DNA of 64,000 nt, taken from positions 538,543 to 602,542 of the forward strand of contig CP097967.1 of NCBI GenBank assembly GCA_023703535.1, in the 5' to 3' direction. Within the stretch, counting starts at the first letter, position 1; every line of letters starts with the position of its first letter. The translations under genes were made by a program, and so were the position numbers. Under the pieces are notes generated by a model. The model searched no databases, was not told the DNA's origin, and saw only the letters and a list, made by a program, of their open reading frames with translations. The stretch comes from SAR86 cluster bacterium. Its GTDB lineage: Bacteria; Pseudomonadota; Gammaproteobacteria; Magnimaribacterales; TMED112. Of the stretch, positions 63,142 through 64,000 are shown one piece after another.

Positions 63142-64000
63142 TTTTAGTAGTCAGCCTTATAAATAGTTCTTCTAGTCTATTGGTTTGGTTTTTAATATTT
63201 GTAATCTTTAATTTTTTAATTTCTTGCTCAGCAAAGAGATCATTTAAAGTTTTATCTTTAGGAATTTTTACAGCAAGTTTATTTTCATCCTCTCTTTCAG
63301 AATAAAAATTAGTTAACTTAAATTTGTCCTCAATATGATTGGAAGTTTCTATTACATAAAATTGATCATCTAATTTAGATAAAAGTTTGTTCATAGTTGT
63401 GTTCTCTATGATTTCACCATTATCTATGATGGCTATTTTTTTACACAGACTTTCCGCTTCCTCAAGATAATGAGTTGTTAAAATTATTGTAGTGCCTTTT
63501 TTATTTATCTCTTTTAAAAAGTCCCAAAGAATTCTTCTAAGCTCAATATCAACACCAGCTGTTGGTTCGTCTAGAATAAGAAGTTCTGGCTCATGAATAA
63601 GTGCTTTAATAATCATGACCCTTCTTTTTTGTCCACCAGAAAGCATTCTGGCTTGTTCGTCTTTTTTATCCCAAAGGCCAAGTTTTTTTAGATATTTTTC
63701 TGTACGTTCTTTAGCAACTTTATAAGGAACTCCATAAAAACCTGCTTGAGTAACAATAATATCGAAGACTTTTTCAAACTGTGAGAAGTTAAACTCTTGA
63801 TTAACGACTCCCAACTTTAGTTTTGCTGAATTAAAGTCTTCATCAACATCAATACCGCATATTTTTAAACTACCCTCATTTTTGACCACTAGAGAAGAAA
63901 TGATACCAATGGTAGTTGATTTACCAGCTCCATTAGGACCAAGAAGTGCAAAAAAATCACCCTTCTCAACAGATAAATCTATTCCTTTTAAGGCTGTTAC
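63134..64000 (-). CDS. yadG: ABC ATPase, YadG-like (N-terminus beyond window)
   Basis: The open frame runs off the right edge; about 289 residues are visible. Walker A LLGPNGAGKSTT is at about 63918-63953, the signature MLSGGQKRRVM near the middle, and Walker B LLILDEPTAGVD follows, with switch His in TTHYLEE. The C-terminal domain is polar (about 190-289). It forms an exporter with the YadH-like permease. Confidence 0.85.
   Translation of the reverse strand, partial: VTALKGIDLSVEKGDFFALLGPNGAGKSTTIGIISSLVVKNEGSLKICGIDVDEDFNSAKLKLGVVNQEFNFSQFEKVFDIIVTQAGFYGVPYKVAKERTEKYLKKLGLWDKKDEQARMLSGGQKRRVMIIKALIHEPELLILDEPTAGVDIELRRILWDFLKEINKKGTTIILTTHYLEEAESLCKKIAIIDNGEIIENTTMNKLLSKLDDQFYVIETSNHIEDKFKLTNFYSEREDENKLAVKIPKDKTLNDLFAEQEIKKLKITNIKNQTNRLEELFIRLTTKND

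Overview
The window reads as a streamlined, AT-rich chromosome segment of a free-living marine gammaproteobacterium. Gene order is the main evidence: queA-tgt-yajC-secD-secF, and the divergent pairs trmJ|suhB, rluC|rne and mrp|metG, are all arrangements known from Escherichia coli. Very low GC, overlapping genes, two TonB-dependent receptors, an S9 peptidase, a DUF5916 protein and a gamma-glutamyltransferase suggest a SAR86-like lineage; that placement is inference. I see no insertion sequence, prophage, integrase, toxin-antitoxin pair or CRISPR array.

Layout. 1-10500: dihydroorotase, TadA, a glyoxalase-II-like hydrolase, a NatAB-type ABC exporter, a DUF5916 outer-membrane protein, exonuclease I, glutaredoxin, glycerol kinase. 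10500-15550: a Fur-controlled siderophore receptor, an indoleamine-2,3-dioxygenase-family protein and a cupredoxin lipoprotein. 15544-22298: a coupled operon cupin-trpF-B-A-E-G-D-C-DUF4399. 22344-25910: NTF2-like protein, dipeptidase, short-chain dehydrogenase, an unannotated structured RNA candidate, and pheA. 25907-30160: hydrolase, ECF sigma module, nnrD, Fur-controlled FTR1 iron permease, tRNA-Glu. 30199-38470: trmJ, suhB, the Sec/queuosine operon, tRNA-Leu, small ORFs, rluC. 38600-48142: rne (with a damaged or unusual 5' end), nudC, nhaB, dusA, mlaA, mrp, metG plus a separate tRNA-binding subunit, and a ferredoxin/flavodoxin-type NADP reductase. 48143-50973: bfd and bfr with Fur sites, grxD, pdxJ, a flavin monooxygenase. 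51016-52932: tRNA-Arg(ACG)-ggt-tRNA-Arg(TCG)-terminator. 53141-64000: S9 peptidase, large TonB receptor, EamA transporter, amidase, small proteins, tRNA-Ser, queF and a YadGH exporter cut by the window end.

How genes work together. Iron is the clearest theme. Fur-like palindromes lie before the siderophore receptor, FTR1, bfd and bfr, and the reductase-bfd-bfr cluster matches the known route for releasing ferritin iron. Queuosine synthesis is represented by queF, queA and tgt. TadA would deaminate the wobble A of the tRNA-Arg(ACG) encoded here. SecDF/YajC and MlaA serve the envelope; the TonB receptors, S9 peptidase, dipeptidase and Ggt suggest peptide scavenging.

I did not find an obvious new defence or mobile system. 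The best leads are the structured RNA at about 24841-25068, the two differently placed Fur sites around bfd and bfr, loss of structural zinc ligands in Tgt, NudC and RNase E, the broken rne 5' end, and recurrent -10 boxes only 4-12 nt before start codons, which implies leaderless mRNAs.
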